The position numbers were made by a program, and so were the translations under genes. Shown piece after piece: positions 1 through 7,546 of a stretch of 42,064 nucleotides of DNA. The notes beneath the pieces were generated by a model that had not been told where the DNA came from, did no database searches, and saw only the letters and a program-made list of their open reading frames with translations. Numbering within the stretch: position 1 is the stretch's first letter; each line of letters opens with the position of its first letter. The DNA is taken from assembly GCA_025936175.1 (NCBI GenBank), contig JAICTV010000018.1:1-42064 (forward strand), in the 5' to 3' direction. The DNA is from Phycisphaerae bacterium. GTDB taxonomy: Bacteria > Planctomycetota > Phycisphaerae > Tepidisphaerales > Tepidisphaeraceae.

Positions 1-2
1 GG

Positions 3-539
3 GGCGTCGCCGGTCGAGTCGAGTATTTCGCGTACGGTCCGCGCAGGGAATACGACGACTTCACCTCGATGCGCGACGACCACGACCTGCTCGTCTTCGG
101 CGCCGCCGGCGACATCACGCAGGCCGGCAGCGACACCGCTTACCTGCACACGCTCGACGCGCAGTGGGAAGACACGCAGGGCTGGGCGGTGTACGGCGCT
201 TACGTCGGCCGCTTCATCGACGCTTCCGCCGGCCAGAATTACGACTGGGGGCTTGAACTGCAGGCCAGCAAGATCATCAACACGCGCTGGGAGCCGTTCA
301 TCCGTTACGACCTGGTGAAGCTCGACAGCGCGGTGACGTTCGCCACCGGCGGGCACGAGGACACGTTCCACGAGTTCACGATCGGCTTCAACTACTACAT
401 CGACCGCCACTTCGCCAAGTTCACGATCGACGGCACATACCTGCCGAACGGCGCCCCGAGCGATCAGATCGGCCTGGGCGAGCTCGCGGGAGACGATGCG
501 CAGTTCCTCCTCCGTGCGCAGTTCCAGCTCGTGCTGTAA
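3..539 (+). CDS. Porin-like outer-membrane beta-barrel protein, C-terminal part
   Basis: The frame is open from the left edge, so the gene is 5'-truncated and only about 178 C-terminal residues are visible. The sequence shows alternating hydrophobic/polar strands rich in Tyr, Phe and Trp (for example WAVYGAYVGRF, WEPFIRYDLV, FTIGFNYYID), with short polar turns between them. It ends in FLLRAQFQLVL, an amphipathic last strand of the kind recognised by the BAM machinery. This pattern fits a phosphate-selective porin O/P type or similar barrel in the outer membrane. The family assignment is inference from the strand pattern; the N-terminal part, where any signal peptide or coiled-coil/SLH region would lie, is outside the window. 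A strong hairpin terminator follows 30 nt after the stop. Confidence 0.6.
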   Translation, partial: GVAGRVEYFAYGPRREYDDFTSMRDDHDLLVFGAAGDITQAGSDTAYLHTLDAQWEDTQGWAVYGAYVGRFIDASAGQNYDWGLELQASKIINTRWEPFIRYDLVKLDSAVTFATGGHEDTFHEFTIGFNYYIDRHFAKFTIDGTYLPNGAPSDQIGLGELAGDDAQFLLRAQFQLVL

Positions 540-568
540 TCGCGTGGCCGCAATTCGATCCACCCGCA

Positions 569-604
569 GGGGGCGATAGGTGTGTCGCCCCTCTTTTTGT
601 TTTG
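569..604 (+). terminator. Rho-independent terminator after the porin-like gene
   Basis: A GC-rich stem (GGGGCGA at 570-576 paired with TCGCCCC at 585-591, 8-nt loop) is followed directly by a T-rich run, CTCTTTTTGTTTT. It lies 30 nt after the stop codon of the porin-like gene. The word GTGTCGCCC in the right arm recurs at 621-630 and in the palindrome at 33865-33931, so this terminator may derive from the same repeat family. Confidence 0.75.
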
Positions 605-681
605 CCGAAAGTCGCCACAAGTGTCGCCCTTCCGCTGAATGGCCACAGCGCGATCTGGTAACGCCGCCCCTCCGCTCCTGC

Positions 682-687
682 TAGGAT
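682..687 (+). promoter_or_regulatory. -10-like hexamer TAGGAT 10 nt before mtnA
   Basis: TAGGAT matches the -10 consensus at four of six positions and ends exactly 10 nt before the ATG at 698. No convincing -35 was found. The hexamer also contains AGGA, which could act as a Shine-Dalgarno, so the two readings compete. The same 10-nt spacing occurs at mqnC and proB. Confidence 0.35.
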
Positions 688-697
688 GCGCGGCGCG

Positions 698-1840
698 ATG
701 CTCAAGACGATCGAATGGACCGGCGCCGCCGTGCGCCTGCTGGATCAGACCAGACTGCCGCACGAGACGGTCTACCTTGACATCACCGACCAGCGGCAAA
801 TGCATGATGCGATCCGCCGGCTCGTCGTGCGCGGCGCTCCGGCGATCGGAGTCGCGGCCGCATTCGGGGCGTATCTGGGCGTGAAGGAACACGTCGACGA
901 TTCGCCGCCGCGGTTTTTCGAGCGGCTTAACAGCGTCTGCGACTGCCTCGCGACCAGCCGGCCGACGGCGGTGAACTTGTTCTGGGCGCTCGATCGGGTG
1001 CAGCGCGTCGCCCGCGAGGTGGCGGGCGATCGCGTGACGGCGTCGCCGACGTGTCAGGTTGTTCGCGACGTGCTCGATGCGATCCTCAACGAGTGCCAGG
1101 TCATGATGGAGGAGGAGTCACGATCCGGGCGGGCGATTGGCGAACACGGGTTGAAACTTCTGCGCGAGCTGCGCGCGTGCCGACACCAAGCGGCAAAGCG
1201 CGACTCGACGGAGCTCAAAGCCAGCGACGCGGCGGAACGTTTCGAGATCCTCACCCACTGCAACGCCGGCGCGCTTTCCACCGCCGCATACGGCAACGCG
1301 CTCTCCCCGATCTATTTCGGCGCCGAGCAGGGCGAGCAGTTCCATGTCTTTGCCGACGAGACGCGCCCGCTGCTCCAGGGCAGCCGGATCACCGCCTACG
1401 AGCTGCGTGCGAACAACGTTCCGGTCACGGTGATCTGCGACAACATGGCTCCGGTGGTGCTGGCGAAGAACAGGATCGACGCGGTCATCGTCGGCGCCGA
1501 TCGCATCGCCGCTAACGGCGACACCGCGAACAAGATCGGCACGCTCGGCCTGGCGATCGCCGCGCGGCACTTCAACGTTCCGTTCCTCGTCGCCGCGCCG
1601 ACCAGCACGATCGATCCGAAGACGGCGAGCGGGGCTGAGATCCCGATCGAACAGCGCGGCGCCGACGAGGTGACGAGCTTCGGCCAGCGTCCGACCGCGC
1701 CGAAGGACGTCGATGTCTACAACCCCGCCTTCGACGTCACGCCCGCGGAGCTGATCACCGCGATCATCACCGAGCGCGGTATCGCCAAACCGCCGACGCG
1801 CGAATCGCTTGCGGCGCTGCTGTCACACCGATCCGCTTAG
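698..1840 (+). CDS. mtnA: Methylthioribose-1-phosphate isomerase
   Basis: MtnA converts 5-methylthioribose 1-phosphate to methylthioribulose 1-phosphate in the methionine salvage pathway (cytoplasmic; eIF2B-alpha/beta/delta-like fold). Visible family motifs are the N-terminal MLKTIEW, RGAPAIGVAAAFGAYLG, the catalytic-Cys motif THCNAGALST and the catalytic-Asp motif VIVGADRIAANGDTANKIGT, followed by PFLVAAPTSTID. About 380 residues is slightly long. The excess is a charged insertion (around residues 159-176, after GLKLLRELRA) before the Cys motif. The ATG at 698 is preferred because family members begin close to the IEW motif; an in-frame ATG at 686 would add four residues. No other methionine-salvage gene is adjacent. 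Confidence 0.93.
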   Translation: MLKTIEWTGAAVRLLDQTRLPHETVYLDITDQRQMHDAIRRLVVRGAPAIGVAAAFGAYLGVKEHVDDSPPRFFERLNSVCDCLATSRPTAVNLFWALDRVQRVAREVAGDRVTASPTCQVVRDVLDAILNECQVMMEEESRSGRAIGEHGLKLLRELRACRHQAAKRDSTELKASDAAERFEILTHCNAGALSTAAYGNALSPIYFGAEQGEQFHVFADETRPLLQGSRITAYELRANNVPVTVICDNMAPVVLAKNRIDAVIVGADRIAANGDTANKIGTLGLAIAARHFNVPFLVAAPTSTIDPKTASGAEIPIEQRGADEVTSFGQRPTAPKDVDVYNPAFDVTPAELITAIITERGIAKPPTRESLAALLSHRSA

Positions 1841-1893
1841 CCCAAAGCCCGGCACTCTGCGGCGGAACGATCTTGCGTTATGCTCAAGACTTC

Positions 1894-4431
1894 ATGGATG
1901 AAGTAGACGATTCATTCCTCCCCGACCCGCGCCTCCGCCGTCGTCGGCGCGTCCGCCGGATCTTCATCTCGCTGATCATCCTCGCGATCGCGTTGGAGGC
2001 GGGCGGTTCGCTCATCCTCTCGTCGAAGCTGAAAGGATTGGTCGCCGCGAAGCTGGACGCGGAGCTTCACACCGGCGCGGTGATCTACCTGCCGCCGTAC
2101 GGAGCCTTCCTGTGGAACCCGCAGCTCGTCCGCGCGAACCGGATGTTGTTCTCGTCCACGCGCGCCAAGGTGAACCTCGCGCATTTCCCGATCGCCGGCA
2201 AACCGGTCGTCTTTTCCTCCGTCGTCTTCAACGGTCCCGTTCTCAGCGCCCGGCCGGGGTCGTTCAAGGGAATCGTCAAGAGCAAGTCGGAGAAGGGCCC
2301 CAGGAAGCTCTCGGAAATGCTCCGGCTGGAGAACGTGAAGCTCTTCGACGGGCGGATCACGTACGACGACGACAAGCCCGACACGCCGCCGATGGTCTGG
2401 GACGGGTTGACCATCGATATGGCGACCGACCAGCAGTCGTCCGGCTCGTCCTACACCTTCCACGTGGTCTCGCACGCGATGACGGCGCTGGAGTTCGCCG
2501 CCGGCGGCGCGTTCGACGTCGATTCGCTCGTGTTCGACGTTCAGAGATTGAGCGCGAAGATTCACGCCGAGCCCGAGCCGATCAAATCTCCGCTCCCGCA
2601 GGGGGCGCAGAAGGTGTTGAAGGATCTGGGCGTCAACGGGGTGTTGAACGTCGACGGCCGCGCGACCATCCTGGCGCGCGACCCGCAGCTCTCGACGATG
2701 ACCCTCACCGTCGCATTGACCGATACGATCGCGGCGCTGCGCGGGCTGACCATCGATCACGCCAACTTCACCGGCGCGTGTGAGAAGGCGCGGGGCGGGC
2801 CGATCCGGCTGAAGCTGGATGACGTCGATCTCGCCGCCGCCGGCGGAAAGTTCCTGAAAGTCGAGACGGGCCTTTTGGAGCTCGATTCCGAGGCGGCGAC
2901 GTGGCGGATGTCGGACGTGCAGGGCTCGGTGACGATCCAGCGCAAGCCGGGCGATGCTGCCGGTGCGGCACAGCAGCAGCCGACGACCACCTTCGCCGCG
3001 CAGGTGCCGACCACCACGCCCGTGCCGATGCTCACCTTCGAGCAGGAGAAGGCGTTGACCCCGACGGAGAAGTTCGAGCGCTACCAGTTCTCCGGCCGCG
3101 CCGATTTTTCCGCCGCCGCCGCGGGGCCGCTCAATCTCGCCGGACGCAAATGGTGGGAAGCGATCGAGCATGAGATCGTGCTCTATCCGCGCGGCGTGTC
3201 GTTCCTGCCGAAGAACTTTTTCAACCGCATCGACAACATCAAGCAGGGCGAAGTCCGGCTGAAGAACGGGATGATCGTCTTCCAGGATCTCAGCGCTCAT
3301 TACGGCGCCGACGTGCTGCGTCTGACGTCCGCGCGCCTGCCGCTGGAAGGCCTGCCGAAGCTGGCGCAGTGGCAGGAAATCTCCGGCACGGTCGTCTTTC
3401 ATCAGCCGCTGCTCCGCTATTCGCTCAAGCTCGACAAGGTGCTCAACGCGCTCAATCCGGACGGGCCGTTCTTGATCGCCGGCTCTTGGACCCTCGACAA
3501 GCGCGGCGGCCCGCCGAAAAACACCTACGACCTGATCGTCTCCAGCGACGCGGGGAACTTTGCGATCAGCAAGTTCCGCATCCCGCTGGCGCAGATCCGC
3601 GGCGATTGCAGCGTCACCAATGCGGTGGTCGATTTGCACGGCGCGCAGGCGAATTGCGTCGGCGGAACAGTGCAGGTGAGCGGCAAGTGGGACCGCCAGC
3701 CGCCCGATGCGCCGACGGCCGGCGATTACGACGGCGACGTCACCGTGATGGGCATCGATCTCTCGAAACTTCAGCCCATCGTTCCCGATGCGGCGAAACA
3801 GCGCTGTCAGGGGAGATTGTTCGGCCAGGCCAGCTTGTCGGGCGGACTGCCACGGCAGGGAGACAAGCTTGTGACGCTCCGTGGCGGCGGGCAGGTGGAG
3901 TTGATCGGCGGCGATCTGTATTCGTGGCCGGTCCTCAAGGAGCTTTTCGAGCAGGTGAAGATGACGCAGGCGGCGACTGTGGGCGACGCCGCGGCGGTGA
4001 TGGAAGTCGCCGACGGCGTCATCACGGTCAGCGATGGCGCGGCCAACGCGCCGGCGCTGGGAGTCCAAGGCGGCGGAAAAGTCTCGCTCGTCGACGACAC
4101 GATCGATCTCGATCTGGTCGCCGCGCCGCTGGCGGATTGGCGCGACAAGCTGAGGCAAACGAACATCCCCGTGATCAGCGACGTCGGCAGCGAGCTCGCG
4201 GGCGCGGTGCAGAAGCTGCTCAACACCGCGACGGGCGCGCTGCTCTATCAATTCCATGTCGGCGGGCGTGTAAATCAGGTCTCGATCACCCCGGTGCCCG
4301 CGCCGGTGCTGACGGAGACCGCCGCGACGATCTTCGGCCGCATGCTCGCGCCGCCGAAGAAGAACCAGCGCCCGCTTGACTGGTTCAACCGCGACGCGCC
4401 GCCCGCGGCATCGTCGTCGAAGCCGAAGTGA
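1894..4431 (+). CDS. AsmA-like membrane-anchored protein
   Basis: An 845-residue protein with a short acidic start, a basic stretch (RLRRRRRVRR) and one transmembrane helix at about residues 22-40, then a very long beta-rich, extracytoplasmic-looking body. The C-terminal third (IDLSKLQPIVPDA..., GRLFGQASLSG, GGGQVELIGGDLYSWPVLKEL, then VGGRVNQVSITPVP) resembles the C-terminal domain of AsmA/TamB-type proteins. These are large bridge-like proteins implicated in phospholipid transport between inner and outer membranes. I infer the family from this architecture and not from a catalytic motif. A TTG at 1873 would extend the protein by seven residues, but the ATG at 1894 is preferred; TATGCT sits 9 nt upstream of it. 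No close operon partner. Confidence 0.65.
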   Translation: MDEVDDSFLPDPRLRRRRRVRRIFISLIILAIALEAGGSLILSSKLKGLVAAKLDAELHTGAVIYLPPYGAFLWNPQLVRANRMLFSSTRAKVNLAHFPIAGKPVVFSSVVFNGPVLSARPGSFKGIVKSKSEKGPRKLSEMLRLENVKLFDGRITYDDDKPDTPPMVWDGLTIDMATDQQSSGSSYTFHVVSHAMTALEFAAGGAFDVDSLVFDVQRLSAKIHAEPEPIKSPLPQGAQKVLKDLGVNGVLNVDGRATILARDPQLSTMTLTVALTDTIAALRGLTIDHANFTGACEKARGGPIRLKLDDVDLAAAGGKFLKVETGLLELDSEAATWRMSDVQGSVTIQRKPGDAAGAAQQQPTTTFAAQVPTTTPVPMLTFEQEKALTPTEKFERYQFSGRADFSAAAAGPLNLAGRKWWEAIEHEIVLYPRGVSFLPKNFFNRIDNIKQGEVRLKNGMIVFQDLSAHYGADVLRLTSARLPLEGLPKLAQWQEISGTVVFHQPLLRYSLKLDKVLNALNPDGPFLIAGSWTLDKRGGPPKNTYDLIVSSDAGNFAISKFRIPLAQIRGDCSVTNAVVDLHGAQANCVGGTVQVSGKWDRQPPDAPTAGDYDGDVTVMGIDLSKLQPIVPDAAKQRCQGRLFGQASLSGGLPRQGDKLVTLRGGGQVELIGGDLYSWPVLKELFEQVKMTQAATVGDAAAVMEVADGVITVSDGAANAPALGVQGGGKVSLVDDTIDLDLVAAPLADWRDKLRQTNIPVISDVGSELAGAVQKLLNTATGALLYQFHVGGRVNQVSITPVPAPVLTETAATIFGRMLAPPKKNQRPLDWFNRDAPPAASSSKPK

Positions 4432-4443
4432 TCGATATTGAAG

Positions 4444-4513
4444 GTGGAACGGGCGCCTCGCCCGCGCGCTCGCGGCAATAGCCGCAAAATCACGGGCGAG
4501 GCGCCCGTGCCAC
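4444..4513. repeat. Palindromic intergenic element, family A
   Basis: Imperfect inverted repeat between two converging genes. The left arm (4444-4464) contains ACGGGCGCCTCGCCCG and the right arm (about 4490-4513) its complement ending GTGCCAC. A smaller GCGGC/GCCGC hairpin sits in the centre. It could serve as a bidirectional terminator but has no T-run, so it looks more like a REP/MITE-type element. No second copy was seen in this window. Confidence 0.8.
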
Positions 4514-4519
4514 AATAAC

Positions 4520-5617
4520 TCAGTGAAAATAGGCCGTGAGATCGAGCTCGTGATATCCGCGCGTCGGCGCGTTCTCGCCGGTCGCCAGGTAGATGATCCG
4601 ATTTACCGGCTCGAACACCATTGATTGGAGGGTCATCCGTCCTTGGCCGACGTGGCCGAGCATCGTTTCGACGCTGGCGACGTCGATCCGGCCGAAGCGT
4701 TTCGCGGCCGCATCGTGAAGGTAGTCGTACCGATCGCACCGGCCGCCCGTATCGGCGTCGGCACCGCGCTGATGATTCGTGCTGATCAGTGCGGCCACCT
4801 CGTTTCCGCGACGAACGGTCACGGACTCCGGCGTAATCTCGACGACCGCGCGACCGCCGGCGGCGTCCATCAGCATCAGATTGTTCGCCGTCTGCCGGGG
4901 CGTCGATTGCAGCAGGGTGATCGCCTCGTCCACCGTCTTGCAGCGCTCGAGCACCGTGCGATAGAGCAGCGTATATGGCATAGCCGTCGGCATCCGCCGA
5001 CCGCGATCCACTTCCATGTTCGCCAGCGTCAGCCCGTGCTCGTTCATCCCGGAGAGGACGCCCATCATTCCGGGCCAGGCGATTGACGCGAAGGCGTAAT
5101 GATCATTCGGGTGGACGATCATCAGCACGGTGCTCTTGTCGGCGACGTCGAAGGAAGGGAAGTCGAGGTTGCGGCCGAAGCGCGCGACGTGATCGGGTGA
5201 TGCGCTCGCCGGCAGCGTGATCGTTGAGCAAGCGGTCATCTCCGAGAGATCGAGGAAGCATTGGCCGAGCATGACCTGTCGCTCGTCGAGGCCGACATCA
5301 TGCGCCAGCTCGATCACTTCGGCGCGATGTTCCGGCAGTAACTTCCCCTCGAACGCCGTCGCCGCCAGCATCGCCATGTTGCGCTGTAGCGCGTTCTCAA
5401 AATATCGGCCGAAGTACGCGCCGAAGAGATTGCGGATCGGCTCGCCGAGTTGTCGCGCGTGGGCGGCGGCGATGTCGGCGGGGGAGCCGCGCAGCTCGAC
5501 GATCGGGACCGGAAAGGGCTCGGGCGCGGCGGCCGTCACGAGGCGCTTTACTTCCGACCGCGCGCACGATGAGCAAAGAACGATCAACGCCAACAGCGAT
5601 GGTAGAAGACGCCGCAT
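4520..5617 (-). CDS. C45-family autoproteolytic acyltransferase/hydrolase, lipoprotein
   Basis: A 365-residue protein resembling acyl-CoA:6-aminopenicillanate acyltransferase-like Ntn hydrolases (peptidase family C45). In that family an internal Cys becomes the N-terminal nucleophile after self-cleavage. Candidate nucleophile: Cys130 in MTACST. Supporting motifs are HARQLGEPIR near the N-terminus, GRNLDFPSF just after the nucleophile, WPGMMGVLSGMNEHGLTL and a late NHQRG segment. The start MRRLLPSLLALIVLCSSC is a lipoprotein-type signal (candidate lipidated Cys15 or Cys18), so the enzyme would be membrane-anchored outside the cytoplasm. The amide substrate cannot be told from sequence. Transcribed alone; it diverges from the gene at 5780. 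Confidence 0.75.
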   Translation of the reverse strand: MRRLLPSLLALIVLCSSCARSEVKRLVTAAAPEPFPVPIVELRGSPADIAAAHARQLGEPIRNLFGAYFGRYFENALQRNMAMLAATAFEGKLLPEHRAEVIELAHDVGLDERQVMLGQCFLDLSEMTACSTITLPASASPDHVARFGRNLDFPSFDVADKSTVLMIVHPNDHYAFASIAWPGMMGVLSGMNEHGLTLANMEVDRGRRMPTAMPYTLLYRTVLERCKTVDEAITLLQSTPRQTANNLMLMDAAGGRAVVEITPESVTVRRGNEVAALISTNHQRGADADTGGRCDRYDYLHDAAAKRFGRIDVASVETMLGHVGQGRMTLQSMVFEPVNRIIYLATGENAPTRGYHELDLTAYFH

Positions 5618-5779
5618 GACAGACTCCCACGCCCAGGCAGAATCATTGATACATTCATCGGCCGAGCGAGGTTCGAGCGATTGCCAAACGTAACGCGCAA
5701 TGTCGGCTGCCGCCGCGACTTAAACCGGCGTGGCCGAATCGGGGTGGTCGCGGCACAATGAACGGCGAAGATCGAAGCT

Positions 5780-6949
5780 ATGACGACGACCACCGCCGCA
5801 ACCGCTCCCATCCGCAAGCCCGCGGCCGCCCCCGTGGCGCAGCTCACCGGCGAGGTCGTCTACCTCTACGCGTTCGATGTCGCGTACGAGATGAACCGCT
5901 TCCCGGTCAAAGAGCTGCTCGGGCAGCCGGTCGCGCAGTTTCAGGTGGATGCCTCGAAGCGCTCGCCGCGGCAGCTTTTCTTCTATCGCCCGCAGATGGT
6001 TCGCCTGCCTCCGCTGGAGCGTCTGGGCCCGCGCGGGCCGGTGCGACTGGAGCGGACGGTCAAGTTGCTGCCGTTGGGGGCGATCAGCATCACCGTGCGC
6101 GTGCCGTTCTCGGTGAGCAACCTCGACGAGCTGGTCTGCTTCCACGATCTGCGCTTCAACGACGGCTCGTTCCTCTATGATGAAGTGCGCCAACTCGCCG
6201 AAGACGTGCGAACCGAATTGAGGCCGTTCTACATCCGCCCGCTGGAGAAACTCGGCGAAGAGGAGGCGTATACCGTCTTCTGCATCAACGGCCCGCTCAC
6301 CGCGACCGACGGCGCGGGCGTCAGCGCCGAAGAATGGCTCGCGAGCAGCCGGCGGCAAGTTGCCTCGCTCCTCACGGAGGAGACCGATCCGAAGCATCTG
6401 AGCGATCAGGAGGCGGACGAATCGACCGGCAAGTACTTCAGCTACTACGAGCGCGACCTCGTCGTCATCGACTGGGACGCAGCGCTGGTGATCGACGAGC
6501 CCCGCTACTTCGACGAAGTGCTCTACATCATGGAGCTGGCGAACCTGCAGCTCGCGGAGCTCGAGGCATACGACCGCATCCTCGACGCCGCCGTCGATCG
6601 CAGCTACCGCGATCTCGCCGTCACCCGTTTCCGCGCCCTGCACACGGTCAACGTGCAGCGCGAGCTGCGCGAGATCCGCGTGGACCTTGCTCGCCTGTCG
6701 GACGAGCTGTCGAATATCACCAAGTTCTTCGGCGACTGGCACCTCGCCCGCATCTACAAGGGTTTGTCCGACCGCTTCCACCTGGCCGACTGGCACCGGA
6801 CGATCGACGAGAAGCTCAAGACACTGGACGACCTGTATCAGATCCTCCGCACCGACCAGAACAATCGCACGATGCTCATGCTGGAGCTGACGATCGTCCT
6901 GCTGTTCGTGATCGACCTGGTGGTGCTCATCCTCGGCTTGCGACATTGA
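5780..6949 (+). CDS. DUF155/RMD1-like tail-anchored membrane protein
   Basis: A 389-residue protein with a low-complexity Ala/Thr/Pro start and a soluble mixed alpha/beta body (VVYLYAFDVAYEMNRFPVKELLG; YYERDLVVIDWDAALVID). A helical region follows (LANLQLAELEAYDRILD, REIRVDLARLSDELSN, WHRTIDEKLKTLDDLYQIL), and a hydrophobic helix at about residues 364-386 is the last element before LRH. This order of segments is reminiscent of the RMD1/YagE (DUF155) family, whose members end in one membrane anchor. The similarity is my inference from architecture and no catalytic residue is evident. It is separated from blaI by 222 nt, so it is probably a single-gene transcript. Confidence 0.5.
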   Translation: MTTTTAATAPIRKPAAAPVAQLTGEVVYLYAFDVAYEMNRFPVKELLGQPVAQFQVDASKRSPRQLFFYRPQMVRLPPLERLGPRGPVRLERTVKLLPLGAISITVRVPFSVSNLDELVCFHDLRFNDGSFLYDEVRQLAEDVRTELRPFYIRPLEKLGEEEAYTVFCINGPLTATDGAGVSAEEWLASSRRQVASLLTEETDPKHLSDQEADESTGKYFSYYERDLVVIDWDAALVIDEPRYFDEVLYIMELANLQLAELEAYDRILDAAVDRSYRDLAVTRFRALHTVNVQRELREIRVDLARLSDELSNITKFFGDWHLARIYKGLSDRFHLADWHRTIDEKLKTLDDLYQILRTDQNNRTMLMLELTIVLLFVIDLVVLILGLRH

Positions 6950-7120
6950 ATGCGGCCCGCCGCGAACACACTTCGCCCGGTCATCGGGGGATCGAGAAAC
7001 TTCGGCATCTACTTTTGGCGCGTGGCCTGGCCATCCGGTTGAGACGGGGCGCGGCTGCCTTCTATGCCCGGCAGTTTCTTCGGTGGTTTTGCGGGTTGCA
7101 GCGGCAAGAAAATTATTTCC

Positions 7121-7150
7121 TTGACGGGTGACTACAGATGTCGTCATGAT
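7121..7150 (+). promoter_or_regulatory. Promoter with embedded BlaI/MecI-type operator
   Basis: A -35-like TTGACG (7121-7126) and a weak -10-like CATGAT (7145-7150) are 18 nt apart. Between them lies ACTACAGATGTCGT (7131-7144), a near-perfect dyad (ACTACA, 2 nt, TGTCGT) matching the TACA-N2-TGTA core bound by BlaI/MecI/CopY repressors. Its position would block RNA polymerase, consistent with autorepression of the blaI-M56 operon. The predicted transcript start leaves a short leader before the ATG at 7172. Confidence 0.6.
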
Positions 7151-7171
7151 GTGCTTACAGGCGTAATCACT

Positions 7172-7546
7172 ATGAAATCGCTGCCGGAAATCTCCGATTC
7201 CGAGTGGGACGTCATGAAGATCGTGTGGGACCACGGCCCGCTGACCAGCGGCGACGTGGTCAAGCATCTTTCCGACCGGCACTGGAAGCCGCGCACGGTC
7301 AAGACGCTGCTGTCGCGCCTCGTCAGCAAGGGCGCGGTCGGGACGTCGGAAGAGCCCGGGCGGTTTCTTTACGCGGCGAAGATCCCGCGTGAGACGCTTG
7401 TCCGCCAGGAGAGCAAATCGTTCCTCGCCCGCGTCTTCGACGGCGCCATCGCGCCGGCGCTGGTGCATTTCATCGCGGACGCCGACTTGTCGCCCAAGGA
7501 AGTGGCGGAGCTGAAGAAGATCCTCGATCGGGGAGGCAAGTCATGA
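7172..7546 (+). CDS. BlaI/MecI/CopY-family winged-helix repressor
   Basis: A 124-residue cytoplasmic repressor. The N-terminal winged helix reads ISDSEWDVMKIVWDHGPLTSGDVVKHL...WKPRTVKTLLSRLVSKGAV, a close match to the family pattern (W.VM.I.W, then T.KTLL.RL..KG). The C-terminal half (FLARVFDGAIAPALVHFI...LSPKEVAELKKILD) is the usual dimerisation helix pair. In bla/mec systems an M56 protease partner triggers repressor cleavage. Here the stop overlaps the downstream M56 gene start in ATGA, so the two are translationally coupled. The ATG at 7172 was chosen because the family begins just before the EWDVM motif; a longer frame from 7064 would include the promoter and operator. Confidence 0.92.
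   Translation: MKSLPEISDSEWDVMKIVWDHGPLTSGDVVKHLSDRHWKPRTVKTLLSRLVSKGAVGTSEEPGRFLYAAKIPRETLVRQESKSFLARVFDGAIAPALVHFIADADLSPKEVAELKKILDRGGKS

Noticed and set aside
1912-4515. Long minus-strand open frame (867 codons) opposite the AsmA-like gene
   Set aside because: Arg/His-rich, no motifs, exactly antisense to a coherent plus-strand protein with a transmembrane helix. A GC-rich shadow frame.
5720-7468. Minus-strand frame of 582 codons opposite the DUF155-like gene and blaI
   Set aside because: Covers two real plus-strand genes and the promoter between them, with shadow-like composition.
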